Positions 47,601 through 53,554 of a stretch of DNA of 64,000 nucleotides are shown piece by piece (position 1 is the stretch's first letter; each line of letters starts with the position of its first letter). The DNA lies in contig NC_133661.1 in assembly GCF_037893015.1 (NCBI RefSeq), positions 222,793,489 through 222,857,488 on the forward strand, written 5' to 3'. Position numbers and translations under genes: made by a program. A model generated the notes under the pieces. It searched no databases. It saw nothing but the letters and a program-made list of their open reading frames with translations, and was not told where the DNA came from. Origin of the DNA: Macrotis lagotis. Taxonomy: Eukaryota; Chordata; Mammalia; Peramelemorphia; Peramelidae.

Positions 47601-49824
47601 CCCTAATTTTTAAATAATCCTTTGCTTTGGGGATAGTCATAAATCAATTAAACTCCCAGGTTTGGTTATATTAAATCCGGTGCACCTGAATCAGTATGTG
47701 GCTCTCACTAATTCTTGGTTTGTGGAACAGAAAAATCATTGTGGTCAATGACTTAAAACAATCAATTCTTGGGGGAAAATCTTTCTGACAAATATTTGCT
47801 AAAGATCTGATAGCCTTAGTCTCAGATTATAGATGTGGAGCTAGAAGAGACCATCTTGTCCCATCTCTTCACTACATATACCTGAAGACCAGAAGATGTC
47901 ATTGCTTGCTAAATGAGCAGAAGAGTCAGTTTTCAAAAAAAAAACCAAAAAGGAAAAAAAAATCAAAAGAAAGCAGCAATCATTTAAAAACAAATTAAAA
48001 TTAGAAACTGGCAACTGCACTTCACAATTCCTTGAGATAAAATGTCAAAAGAATTATAAAGGGAATAGGCACACTATGGAATAGTACACTATGGAATATG
48101 ATAATTCATCAAAACGTATCCTTTCTTTGATCCAGCAACCCTACCCCACATAGCCAAGGAGGTCAATGGGAGAAAGATCAAGACCTCTGGTGAACAATGC
48201 ATGTACAACAGAACTTTTTGTGAAGACAAAAAACTAGAAGTGGGTGCCCACCAAGTGGGAATCCATAAACAAATTATTATATGATCATAATGAAACATAT
48301 TGTGAGAAACTGATTCAAAACAGTATGAAAAAATGGGGGGGGGGTGGCTAGGTGGTGCAGTGTATAAAGTACAGGTCCTGGAGTCAGGAGTACCTAGGTT
48401 CAAATCCGGTCTCAGACACTTAATAATTACCTAGCTGTGTGGCCTTGGGCAAGCCACTTGATCCCATTTGCCTTGCAATAAAAAAAAAATCTAGAAAAAA
48501 AAATTGGGAAGACATTTGTATGAGTTGGGAGAGGAAATAATCAGGAACAAGAGAACAATTTACATAGAGACCAAGTTAAAGGCAAAAAATATTAAAGGAC
48601 ATCAGAACTCTGATCAATGCAGTGACCAACTGTGATTTCAGAGGATTAATGGTGAAATGCAGGCCTTCCTCTTGGGAAAGGGGTGAGTGTGGAATAAGGC
48701 ATAATTAGCCAGATGTTAAGGGGAGGGGGGTTGATTTCTTCTTAAGTGTACTTTGTCGGAAAATGGGAGATGCTAGGAAAGTACAGTGGGTTTTTTTAAA
48801 GTCATTTATAAAACATTTTAAATGCTAAATTAACTAGGAAGTATGCAAAATAAATATCAATTCTAGAATTCAGTATTTAAAAAACCCAATCATCTATCAA
48901 ACAATTAATTTTTAATGAAGTCTATCATTCAACTAAAATTGTTGCCTGTCCTTCATTCCTACCAGAATTTCATGGAATGAAGTATGTCATAGTCTAAAGT
49001 CTAGTTTGCTTAAATGTACTTTTTTTTTTTTTTTTTAGGTTTTTGCAAGGCAGATGGGGTTAAGTGGCTTGCCCAAGGCCACATAGCTAATTATTAAGTG
49101 TCTGAAAAATGTACTTTTATTACAAGGGTGATTTGAGAGGATGGAGGGTGCGCAGCTATTGGGAAGCAGCAAGTTTTTCTGGGAATCATAGAACATTAGA
49201 GCTAGAAGGTACCTTGTCCAGCCTTCTCATTTTTATGGAGGAGAAAAACGAAGCTAGACTCAGCTATTAACAGTCAAGAAATTAGGTTCTAGACTCCTAT
49301 TTTTGATACTTATACTTTCTTTTCACTAATCATGCTGGCTAGGGTATTTTGGGAGGGTTGGGAGGTCAGATAAAAAAAAGATGGTTTTGGGGCGGCTAGG
49401 TGATGTAGTGGATAAAGCACCAGCCTTGGAGTCAGGAGTACCTGGGTTCAAATCTGGTCTCAGACACTTAATAATTACCTAGCTATGTGGCCTTGGGCAA
49501 GCCACTTAACCCCATTTGCCTTGCAAAAAAAAAAAAGATGGTTTAACTAAAAATGTTTCATTTCTTAGAATTTTAAATAAAATGGCTTAACAATCCAATA
49601 TTCAATGGTTTCCATAATTCCTTACACATTCCAAATATGGTAATGCATAAGATAAGTCATTTCTTACCTGATGTCTATAGTTGTCCCACCCATTTGAGCC
49701 TGCTACAATAACAATCCAGTGCTTGCCTCCATCCTCAGGATCATCAAGAGGTAAAGTATTAATTCCTAGGACTACAGCCAACAATAAAATTGCCTTCAAA
49801 ATCATTCTGTTCTTTGGGCTCAGA
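23655..49824 (-). CDS. LGMN: Legumain (asparaginyl endopeptidase) gene, all 13 coding exons
   Basis: Joining thirteen exons by GT-AG sites gives 1302 coding bases: 433 residues plus TAA. Legumain is a lysosomal C13 cysteine protease that cuts after Asn, and after Asp at low pH, in antigen processing and protein turnover. Seen in the translation: a signal peptide (about residues 1-17, [17 protein letters not shown]), the caspase-like domain with [15 protein letters not shown] (His148) and EACESGS (Cys189), and RGD at 118-120. N-glycosylation sequons lie at Asn91, 167, 263 and 272. Asp303, Asp309 and Asn323 mark the known autocleavage region, and Cys378, 390, 412 and 429 the C-terminal prodomain disulfides. 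All match the human numbering as I recall it, with no frameshift or stop, so the gene looks functional. It is convergent with RIN3 and transcribed from the CpG island near 52.5 kb. Confidence 0.96.
24010..24890 (+). mobile_element. L1 3' end with a nested SINE, in the last LGMN intron
   Basis: Sense L1 text: CAGCAGCTCTTTTTGTGG, AAAGAATTGGAAATTAAATG, GAAAAACCTGGAAAGACTC, GAGCAGAACCAGGAGAAC, CCATCTCCAGAGAAAGAAC, ending with GAATGTCAAAATTTTTG. A SINE interrupts it at 24170-24295. Confidence 0.75.
24170..24295 (+). repeat. CORE-SINE, diverged, nested in L1
   Basis: GGGCAACTAGCTGGCACAG, AGAGCACTGGCTCTGAAG, TCTGGCCTCAGACACTTG, AAAAGTCACTTTAACCCC. Confidence 0.75.
25022..25327 (-). repeat. Composite SINE insertion with transduced 5' flank
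   Basis: Direct repeats CACCCAGGAACACTTCT at 25022-25038 and 25311-25327 bound one insertion. On - it reads: about 22 bases of SINE head (to CACAGTGG), then 25291-25205 matching 14014-14099, then a complete SINE (25204-25051) and an A-rich tail. See findings. Confidence 0.9.
25534..25601 (-). CDS. LGMN: LGMN exon 13
   Basis: Acceptor TTATTCCAG, donor CAG|GTAAAT. Encodes residues 398-419 plus two bases of Arg420 ([20 protein letters not shown]...), with Cys412. Confidence 0.95.
26070..26240 (-). CDS. LGMN: LGMN exon 12
   Basis: Residues 341-397, starting [14 protein letters not shown] and ending HCFNWHNPL. It carries Cys378 and Cys390 of the legumain stabilisation and activity-modulation domain. 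Flanked by TTTTCAG and TTG|GTAAGT. Confidence 0.96.
26241..27682 (-). other. LGMN: LGMN intron 11
   Basis: AT-rich. A weak trace of an old repeat at 26600-26720 and a poly-G run at 27220-27228. The 84-codon + strand frame at 27237 has no recognised family. Confidence 0.6.
27683..27883 (-). CDS. LGMN: LGMN exon 11
   Basis: Residues 274-340 ([20 protein letters not shown] to QLHTHLQ). Holds the junction between protease domain and prodomain, with Asp303, Asp309 and the Asn323-Asp324 cleavage site in KLMATNDAN. Acceptor TTGTGCAG, donor CAG|GTAAGC. Confidence 0.97.
27884..29807 (-). other. LGMN: LGMN intron 10
   Basis: Mostly unique sequence. A short L1-like piece lies at about 29330-29490 (TTTGTTATCACAAAGAAC, CTAGGGACGGATAAAACAG). 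Nothing else recognised. Confidence 0.55.
29808..29897 (-). CDS. LGMN: LGMN exon 10
   Basis: Residues 244-273, [18 protein letters not shown] then [12 protein letters not shown]. Contains the Asn263 sequon (NTS) and the Asn of the Asn272 sequon, completed by Thr274 in the next exon. Donor AAG|GTAGTT, acceptor GCTGTAG. Confidence 0.96.
30004..30122 (-). CDS. LGMN: LGMN exon 9
   Basis: Completes Val204 and encodes residues 205-243 ([20 protein letters not shown] ... WMEDSDV). Human legumain has [18 protein letters not shown] here, so the ESSYACYYD core is kept while the flanks differ. Acceptor AAATAG lacks a strong pyrimidine tract; donor GTG|GTAGGT. Confidence 0.95.
30871..31011 (+). repeat. 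WSINE1-type CORE-SINE in LGMN intron 8
   Basis: GGGGCGGCTAGGTGGTGCAG head, poly-A tail, flanked by AAGAATCAAGATT (about 30859) and AAGAACCAAGATT (about 31013). Confidence 0.88.
31270..31403 (+). repeat. 5'-truncated CORE-SINE beside LGMN exon 8
   Basis: Starts at GAGCAGTGGAAAGAGTAC and ends A-rich. Target-site duplication AAAGAACATTATG on both sides. Its 3' end is about 37 bases from the exon 8 donor. Confidence 0.85.
31441..31507 (-). CDS. LGMN: LGMN exon 8, catalytic cysteine exon
   Basis: Residues 182-203 plus the first base of Val204: [29 protein letters not shown] holds the nucleophile Cys189. Acceptor TTTTGCAG, donor ATG|GTAAAT. The exon is 67 bases long and sits between two + strand SINEs. 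Confidence 0.96.
31600..31740 (+). repeat. WSINE1-type CORE-SINE in LGMN intron 7
   Basis: GGGGCAGCTAGGTAGTAC head, GGCCCTGGAGTCAGGAGG, deletion in the CORE (GTGTGACAAGCCC), CCCCACTGCC, A-rich end. It starts about 92 bases upstream of exon 8 in LGMN sense. Confidence 0.85.
32440..33165 (+). mobile_element. L1 ORF2 3' / 3' UTR fragment in LGMN intron 7
   Basis: GAAAACTGGAAAGCAATCTG, CACTCATCAAGAGAAG, CTAATCTTTATTGATTAGAG, GCAAACTAAAACAATTTTGAG (given as GCAAACTAAAAC), CATCAACTGGGGAATGGC. This order matches the 3' third of L1 ORF2. A (CA)n run at 32665-32694 lies inside. Frames are broken. Confidence 0.65.
33310..33770 (+). mobile_element. L2-like LINE 3' fragment
   Basis: TCTAGCCTGGCATTCAAG, CAATCTAGCTCAAATG, CTTCCAGGAAACTTTCTCC, TAGATTACAAAGCTCC, GTTTCTTAATAAAC: the usual L2 3' order. 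Confidence 0.55.
33909..33971 (-). CDS. LGMN: LGMN exon 7
   Basis: Residues 161-181, [20 protein letters not shown] followed by K. Includes the Asn167 sequon (NKT). Acceptor CCTTTCAG, donor AAG|GTAAAC. Confidence 0.96.
34845..34920 (-). CDS. LGMN: LGMN exon 6, catalytic histidine exon
   Basis: Completes Ser135 and encodes residues 136-160 ([25 protein letters not shown]). FTDHG contains Asp147 and catalytic His148. Acceptor TTTGGCAG, donor GAT|GTGAGT. Confidence 0.96.
35870..36275 (-). repeat. MAR1-type SINE split by a younger SINE
   Basis: The + strand shows TGTTCATGTCTAACTC, CCTGGGTCAATGAGATTTTC before the insert and GTGGTTTGTCC, GGTTTGCCCAGGGCCAC after it. Confidence 0.75.
35940..36104 (+). 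repeat. WSINE1-type CORE-SINE nested in MAR1
   Basis: Full-length, with target-site duplication GACACTGGAG at 35930-35939 and 36105-36114, inside the reverse MAR1 copy. Confidence 0.92.
36674..36759 (-). CDS. LGMN: LGMN exon 5
   Basis: Residues 107-134 plus two bases of Ser135: [28 protein letters not shown]. The RGD at 118-120 is kept. Acceptor TTACCCAG, donor AAG|GTAATG. Confidence 0.96.
36930..37500 (+). mobile_element. L2-like LINE fragment in LGMN intron 4
   Basis: Pyrimidine-rich text with ATCCTCAATGTTTCCCTC, CTCCACATGACTGCCAAAG and GTGGTTTTCTAAAA, as in degenerate L2. Several overlapping short + strand frames here are chance. Confidence 0.45.
38035..38168 (+). repeat. CORE-SINE, old copy
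   Basis: TGCCTAGGTGGCATAATG, GAGTCAGGAGGATCC, CAGCCTCAGATACTTAACAC, AATTGTCTCAGAAATAAATAA. The CORE is internally deleted. Confidence 0.65.
38651..38808 (+). repeat. WSINE1-type CORE-SINE
   Basis: GGGGCAGCTAGGTGGTGCAG through CCCCATTGCCTTGC with A-rich tail. AAAGAGA occurs on both sides. Confidence 0.9.
39264..39345 (-). CDS. LGMN: LGMN exon 4
   Basis: Completes Ala79 and encodes residues 80-106 ([27 protein letters not shown]). Contains the Asn91 sequon (NGT). Acceptor TTTTTCAG, donor GAG|GTAAGT. Confidence 0.96.
40060..40150 (+). repeat. MIR-like/old dispersed repeat fragment
   Basis: AAGACTTTGGAAGCCATCTAG, split as AAGACTTTGGAAG and CCATCTAGTCCAAC, then TTTACAGAAGAGAAAACTG. Similar pieces occur at 49190-49300, 58730-59030 and 62820-62940. 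Confidence 0.45.
40659..40808 (-). repeat. WSINE1-type CORE-SINE
   Basis: Reverse copy: TTTTGCAAGGCAATGGG, GTCACACAGCTAGGC, CCACTGTGCCACCTAG. Flanked by TAAGTTG on both sides. Confidence 0.85.
41355..41450. repeat. Unclassified about 95-bp element, copy A
   Basis: Matches 44174-44270 in the same orientation: AGTCAGGTAGAAGAA, ATAGCTTTACTGGGTGCA, CATTTATCACCAG. Family not recognised. Confidence 0.65.
42122..42219 (-). CDS. LGMN: LGMN exon 3
   Basis: Residues 47-78 plus two bases of Ala79: [32 protein letters not shown]. Human legumain has YDDIAYSEDNPT across this junction. Acceptor TTTTCTAG, donor AGC|GTGAGT. Confidence 0.96.
43130..44170 (+). mobile_element. L1/HAL1-like LINE remnant with nested SINE
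   Basis: Matches the 12650-13930 copy in order: CAAGAACAATCTGGCTAC, AATCTCTGAAAATTAG, TCAAGAAATTAGAAATG, AGAACTCTCAAATCAAAG, GATCTTGGAATACAATATT, AAAGGGATATTGAAGG. SINE at 43516-43681. Confidence 0.5.
43516..43681 (+). repeat. WSINE1-type CORE-SINE nested in L1/HAL1
   Basis: Full-length. Flanks ATCACTGGACTT (before) and ATCATTGGACTT (after) form a duplication with one mismatch. Confidence 0.9.
44174..44270. repeat. Unclassified about 95-bp element, copy B
   Basis: Second copy of the 41355-41450 element, abutting the 3' end of the L1/HAL1 remnant. Confidence 0.65.
44550..44702 (-). repeat. WSINE1-type CORE-SINE
   Basis: Reverse copy with TTTTTTTTTGCAAGGC, CTTGCCCAAGGCCAC, CAACCTAGCTGCCC. 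Flanks CACGGCAGTTTT and CACAGCAATTTT are similar. Confidence 0.87.
45643..45777 (+). repeat. WSINE1-type CORE-SINE
   Basis: Flanked by AAAAAAGTCTG at 45632-45642 and 45778-45788. Confidence 0.88.
46920..47115 (-). repeat. MIR-type SINE
   Basis: The + strand shows CTCATTTTATCCTCACG, TTTACAGATGAGGGAAC, ATTTGCTCAGGGTCAC, CAACATTCTATTCACTGTG. Confidence 0.6.
48060..48720 (+). mobile_element. LINE 3' region (L1-like) with nested SINE
   Basis: TCTTTGATCCAGCAACCC, ACTAGAAGTGGGTGCCC and ATCCATAAACAAATTATTA, then, beyond the SINE at 48342-48500, AATCAGGAACAAGAGAAC. Likely the sense counterpart of 11655-12250. Confidence 0.5.
48342..48500 (+). repeat. WSINE1-type CORE-SINE nested in LINE
   Basis: GGTGGCTAGGTGGTGCAGTG through CCATTTGCCTTGC and a mixed A-rich tail. 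Confidence 0.88.
49024..49106 (-). repeat. 5'-truncated WSINE1-type SINE
   Basis: Only the 3' 80 bases (TTAGGTTTTTGCAAGGC to AATTATTAAGTGTCTG on +). Flanked by AAATGTACTTTT on both sides, so truncated at insertion. Confidence 0.88.
49389..49530 (+). repeat. WSINE1-type CORE-SINE near LGMN exon 2
   Basis: Full-length, flanked by AAAAAAGATGGTTT on both sides, about 138 bases past the exon 2 donor. Confidence 0.9.
49668..49824 (-). CDS. LGMN: LGMN exon 2, start codon and signal peptide
   Basis: Acceptor CTGCAG, 19 bases of 5' UTR, then ATG at 49805-49803 with A at -3. Encodes residues 1-46: a hydrophobic signal peptide ([17 protein letters not shown]), a short N-terminal propeptide ([13 protein letters not shown]), then [16 protein letters not shown]. 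Donor CAG|GTAAGA. The start is the first ATG of the exon and gives the usual length. Confidence 0.97.
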
Positions 49825-50224
49825 CTGCAGAAAAGTAAAATAAAAAATAAAAGATTAAAAAGCTACAAAGTAACAACTAATGTTCAATTTTTTTTCAATC
49901 TCAAAAAAAAAAACCCAAACCCAACACAGTGATGATTCTGTCACAAAGATAAACCTGGAGACACACAGCAGAATGGTCAGAATGCTCAATGCAATAGAGG
50001 AGTATCACAAACTCTACATAACTACAGACAACCATTTGTACTGTCCACAAGGTTACTCACTTTGCCCAATCTTTAATAAATTAAACCAGAAAATGTTTTG
50101 CATTCTCTGATATGTAACATTCAATGGCATTTCTGGAATATGTCTCAATCAGGACCTACAAACTTCACTGGCATATGACAGGCACCAAACTCACTGCCTA
50201 AGGGGATAACCTAATTTGGATTAA

Positions 50225-50350
50225 AACATAATTGGAAGGCAGCTAGATGGCACAAGAGATACAGCTGTGACCCTGGAGTCAGGAGGACCAAAGTTCAAAT
50301 ATGACTTCAGACACTTAATAATTGCCTAGTTATGTGATCTTGGTCTTGTA
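50225..50350 (+). repeat. CORE-SINE in LGMN intron 1
   Basis: GGAAGGCAGCTAGATGGC, CCTGGAGTCAGGAGG, TTCAGACACTTAATAATTGC, TATGTGATCTTGG; 3' end lost. Confidence 0.8.
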
Positions 50351-50788
50351 TAAATCGTACAAAATTAAAAAAAAATGTAATTTAAGCCTTTTTTTCTCCC
50401 TTCTCAATTTTCCCCTCCTCTCCCATCCCCATGCTTTTTTATCCTTTCTCCTTTGCCAGTCCTGCTCGTTGCAGTGGTGGAGATGGTCAAGGAGGCTTTG
50501 GGAGTCCCCCATTGTTAGGCATCATGGGACTGTGCCAGGACATTCTTCAAAATGGCTCCCATCAAGTCTATAAACTTCTGACTAGCTTCAAGTATCTGGA
50601 CAAGAAGATATTGTAGTAAATAGTAAGTAGAAAATTAAAAGCCTTATACCAGAAATATGAGGTACTTCAGCCTATCTGGAGCAGATCAATTTTAATTGAG
50701 GAGTAAGTAGCAATTCTTGAGTAAACAGTATACAAGTTGAGTGCAAATTCAAAGAAACTAGAAGTAATCTTTAGCCTGAAGCAAGAAT

Positions 50789-51103
50789 GTGTGGGAAATT
50801 TCTATGCTTCTGATCCAAGAAGAATCCCAGGCCCCACCTTTGGTCAAAAAGAGTAAACTTTGGCCACCCCTCAAGGTTTTCCTAAAACTACACCCCTGCA
50901 TTTCATCTTATCGTGTGCTTCTTTGCTGACCAAAGCTCAGAATTCAGGATCAACCCCATCTAGAGCAGACACACAGAGAGAAAAGCTCTGGTCTCCCTGT
51001 CTCCTTCCCTAGGGTTCCATCTGTGACTTACTTCTGGAAGTATCCCCCACCCCTTTATAACCCGTTTATGAACTTAAAATAAATGCCAATTTTGTCCCTC
51101 AAA
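50789..51103 (+). mobile_element. Possible solo LTR in LGMN intron 1
   Basis: The block starts TGTGGGAAATTTC and ends GTCCCTCA (TG...CA). It holds a TATA-like CCTTTATAACCCG and, about 20 bases later, AAAATAAATGCC as a poly-A signal. It is less AT-rich than its flanks. No clear target duplication is visible, so the call is tentative. Confidence 0.3.
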
Positions 51104-52390
51104 AAACTGTAATTGAAACAAGCTTAACAAAACAAAATATTGATCTATAAACAAATCTTTAAGCTACTGGCAGGGAAAACTTGTGTGCAAATTCAAAATC
51201 ATCTTCACATTACTTCAGTTTCTGTATCAGCACCTACAATAGCCTTTTTCTTGGATAACTGGAGGGCAGAGCAAAAGACTCCTCCCAAGGTCTTCCTTTA
51301 AGATAACACATTAAGAAGCCGAAGGGGCCAGGCCAAGAGGGTAATAAGATAGGAGAGTCTAAAACAAGCACTACACTCCGGAGCTAAAAGAAGAGCTTCT
51401 GAGCCCAAGTTAAAGGAGTCTTGGGAAGAGTTAAGTAAGGACTTACTCTAGACTGAACTACAAGTAAACAAAGTGCTTTGTTGGTTGATTTTTAATTCCA
51501 CAATTTTCAATTCAATGAGAAATAACGTAAAAAAACCCACTGTTTTTTTAAGACAAACAGTGGTTGTGACAAAGCTTGTTTTCATTTCTAGTGTTTGCAT
51601 AATTTGATCAAATTTATTGGTATCAGTTCCTTCAAAAACTATTTTAATTCTACTTTTAAAATGACAAATTCACCCAAGTTAGGAGGAAATGTCATATAAA
51701 GCAGCAAAATAAAACAAGACACAACCTTGTTTAGAATGATGCGTGGTAATGTTTTGGTTCGGAAAAGGTGAAAGGAAAGATGCCCTACCCACTTCTAGGA
51801 CACGTCCTCTTCTCCCTAATCAAGGGTTCTTACTCCAAAAATAGTGTTTTCCTCCCTGGGTTCCTGACACCCGATCCCCGGTCTCTTTCCAACCCACCAA
51901 AGGCGAGGGCTGAGCCAGGGCTCGTGGAGAACAGCTGGGCTGCGAGTCGGCTGCGCCAGAAGAGCCCGGGGGAAGTGGGGGGCCCGGGCTTCTGCGCCCC
52001 CAGGGCGTTGGGGGCAATGCGCAGAGGGGGCAGCGGCTCCGCCAGGTGTGGACGCCGGGGCGGGGCGGGGCTGCCCGGGGCGGGTCACGAGACTTCGCGC
52101 AGGCCCGGCCCGGGCGATGCCAGTCAACAAGTGGCATGACGGGCACAATTCCTATTTCTCTTGTTGTTACTTTTCATTGTTGTTAAGGGGGCTCAAAGCC
52201 CAGCCCTTGCCTCCCGCCCCCGCCGGCGTGGCCGCTTCGCTTCCCGGGCCTCAGTTTCCTTATCTGTAACATGGAGGCCCCCGCGGGGACGACAGAGTCC
52301 CTGGAAATTCCCACGAGCGCCAGGCTCAGAAGGGCGGGAAAGAAACGGGGAAAATCCCGGGGCGGCCCGGGGGAGCCCCCGCGGCGGGGC

Positions 52391-52546
52391 CCGGTTGCCT
52401 GCTCGGCGGGGGCCGGTTGCCTGCTCGGCGGGGGCCGGTTGCCTGCTCGGCGGGGGCCCGGTTACCTGCTCGGCGGGGTCCCTGTTCCCTGCTCGGCGGG
52501 GGTCCCCGTTCCCTGCTCGGCGGGGTCCCTGTTCCCTGCTCGGAGG
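52391..52546. repeat. GC-rich minisatellite in the CpG island
   Basis: Seven copies of CCTGCTCGG start at 52398, 52420, 52442, 52465, 52488, 52512 and 52535, spaced 22-24 bases. Units differ at the bases before the core: GTTG (first three), GTTA (fourth), GTTC (last three). Confidence 0.95.
52461..52473 (-). promoter_or_regulatory. LGMN: Candidate splice donor of LGMN non-coding exon 1
   Basis: On - the fourth minisatellite unit reads CCGAGCAG|GTAACC, a good donor; the other units read CAGGCAAC or CAGGGAAC. It would end exon 1 at 52466 and join it to exon 2 at 49824. Inference only. Confidence 0.3.
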
Positions 52547-52692
52547 CGGCGAGGTGTCCGTCCGCGGGAGGGCCCCAGAGAGCGCGGCGGCAGGCTCCGC
52601 ACTGATTGAGCGCGGCCCCAGCTCGAGCCGGCGCCGCAGCGGGGCTCTAAGAGGGCGCCGGGCTCTCACGCCCCCTCGTCCGTCCTCGCGGG

Positions 52693-52736
52693 CCATTGGC
52701 GGAGCCCAGCGAGGGGGCGGAGTCTAGAGGGCCAAT
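52693..52736. promoter_or_regulatory. LGMN: CCAAT / GC-box cluster
   Basis: ATTGG at 52695-52699 (CCAAT on -), GGGGCGG at 52714-52720, and CCAAT at 52732-52736: a typical TATA-less CpG-island promoter set. Confidence 0.6.
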
Positions 52737-52771
52737 GGGAGGAAGGCGCATGGGAGTCGCCAGGCCCGGAG

Positions 52772-52790
52772 ACTACAAGTCCCGGCGTGC
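52772..52790 (+). promoter_or_regulatory. LGMN: ZNF143/Staf-type element
   Basis: ACTACAAGTCCCGGCGTGC matches the known ACTACAANTCCCAGNNTGC pattern almost completely. Such elements sit close to TSSs of CpG-island promoters. Confidence 0.65.
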
Positions 52791-52830
52791 AACGGGGTGT
52801 TTGGAGTTTTGTTTGTTTTTTGGGGGGGGC

Positions 52831-52836
52831 CACGTG
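52831..52836. promoter_or_regulatory. LGMN: CACGTG E-box
   Basis: Palindromic CACGTG in GGCCACGTGCTA. Compatible with USF or with MiT/TFE (CLEAR-type) factors that act on lysosomal genes, though the flanks differ from the CLEAR consensus GTCACGTGAC. Confidence 0.4.
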
Positions 52837-52939
52837 CTAATCGGGTTACTCCACCTAGAGCGGCGGGCTGTGTGGGATCTGTAGGAGGTCTTATAGAGAT
52901 TACAAAAATAAAACTCGGCTTCTCCCCGCCCCGATGATG

Positions 52940-53550
52940 ATGAGAACTCTGGGATGTAGGTGCTATTATCATCCTCATTTTGATATTAAATTGATGTTAA
53001 ATTCATTACGACTCTGGAGTGGAGAAAAAGAGCCAAAAATACTTGGTCTGCGATTTCGTTTCCGGCGAGCCAAGGCCCTGGTGCCTGTGCCCTCCCAGGT
53101 GCACATCGCAGCCGCTGGCACCTTCCTGCTGGACCAGAAGGACCTCAACACATTCTGGGGTGGGGGTGGGGAGTTAATAAGGCAGCTTAGCCCTCTGGAG
53201 CTGGCCCAACCAGGGCGAGGCGCCCAGCCTCTCCTCTTCTGACCAACCTTTCTCCATTTCCTTTGCCGGATGACTGGCCATCCCTGGTGTACCCCAATAC
53301 TCTGTCCTGGGCACTCTTCTTTTTCTAAGCCTGAATTCAGCTACTTCATTTGACAGGTACCCATTCCAGGCCTTGCACCCTCCATTTGGACCACCCCCAC
53401 TTCTACCTCACCTGACGCCAACCATGAGCCCTTTAGCTCTCAGTAAGTCTTCTAGCCTTGTCTTTGCAGCCAGGAAGGACAGGTGACTCTACTCCACTAC
53501 CCCATCCCTTTTCATCTCCCCTCTGTATGTTATCCGGCCCCATTAAAAAG
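52940..53550. other. CpG shore, no gene assigned
   Basis: GC-richer than the surroundings up to about 53250, with a MIR-like GGTGCTATTATCATCCTCATT at about 52958 (given from 52960). A 102-codon + frame at 52934-53242 has no recognised family. Confidence 0.4.
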
Positions 53551-53554
53551 TAAG

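Larger units (their letters stand above)
42220..49667 (-). other. LGMN: LGMN intron 2
   Basis: The largest LGMN intron. It carries an L1/HAL1 remnant, six or more SINEs and a MIR, listed separately. Unlisted parts (for example 42300-43100, 44700-45630, 45800-46900, 47120-48050) show nothing I can name beyond short A/T-rich runs and a small CA tract near 46147. Confidence 0.6.
51880..52860. promoter_or_regulatory. LGMN: CpG island, LGMN promoter region
   Basis: The only long GC- and CpG-rich block in the window. It lies upstream of LGMN exon 2 on -. It contains GC boxes, CCAAT motifs, a ZNF143-type element, a CACGTG box and a minisatellite. Long open frames on both strands are what high GC gives by chance. 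LGMN exon 1 (non-coding) should lie here. Confidence 0.8.

Noticed and set aside
48089..48403. 104-codon - frame beginning [20 protein letters not shown]
   Set aside because: Starts inside a SINE read in reverse and continues into a LINE; the same start phrase appears in the 9450 frame from another SINE copy.
50431..50616. GC-richer frame in LGMN intron 1 as a processed pseudogene
   Set aside because: I could not match any of its three frames to a known protein and no poly-A or target duplication is visible.
52161..52727. 188-codon + frame and 167-codon - frame in the CpG island
   Set aside because: High GC with few stop codons, minisatellite content (repeated PARRGP/CSAG) and no recognisable domain; both strands are open at once, as expected from composition.
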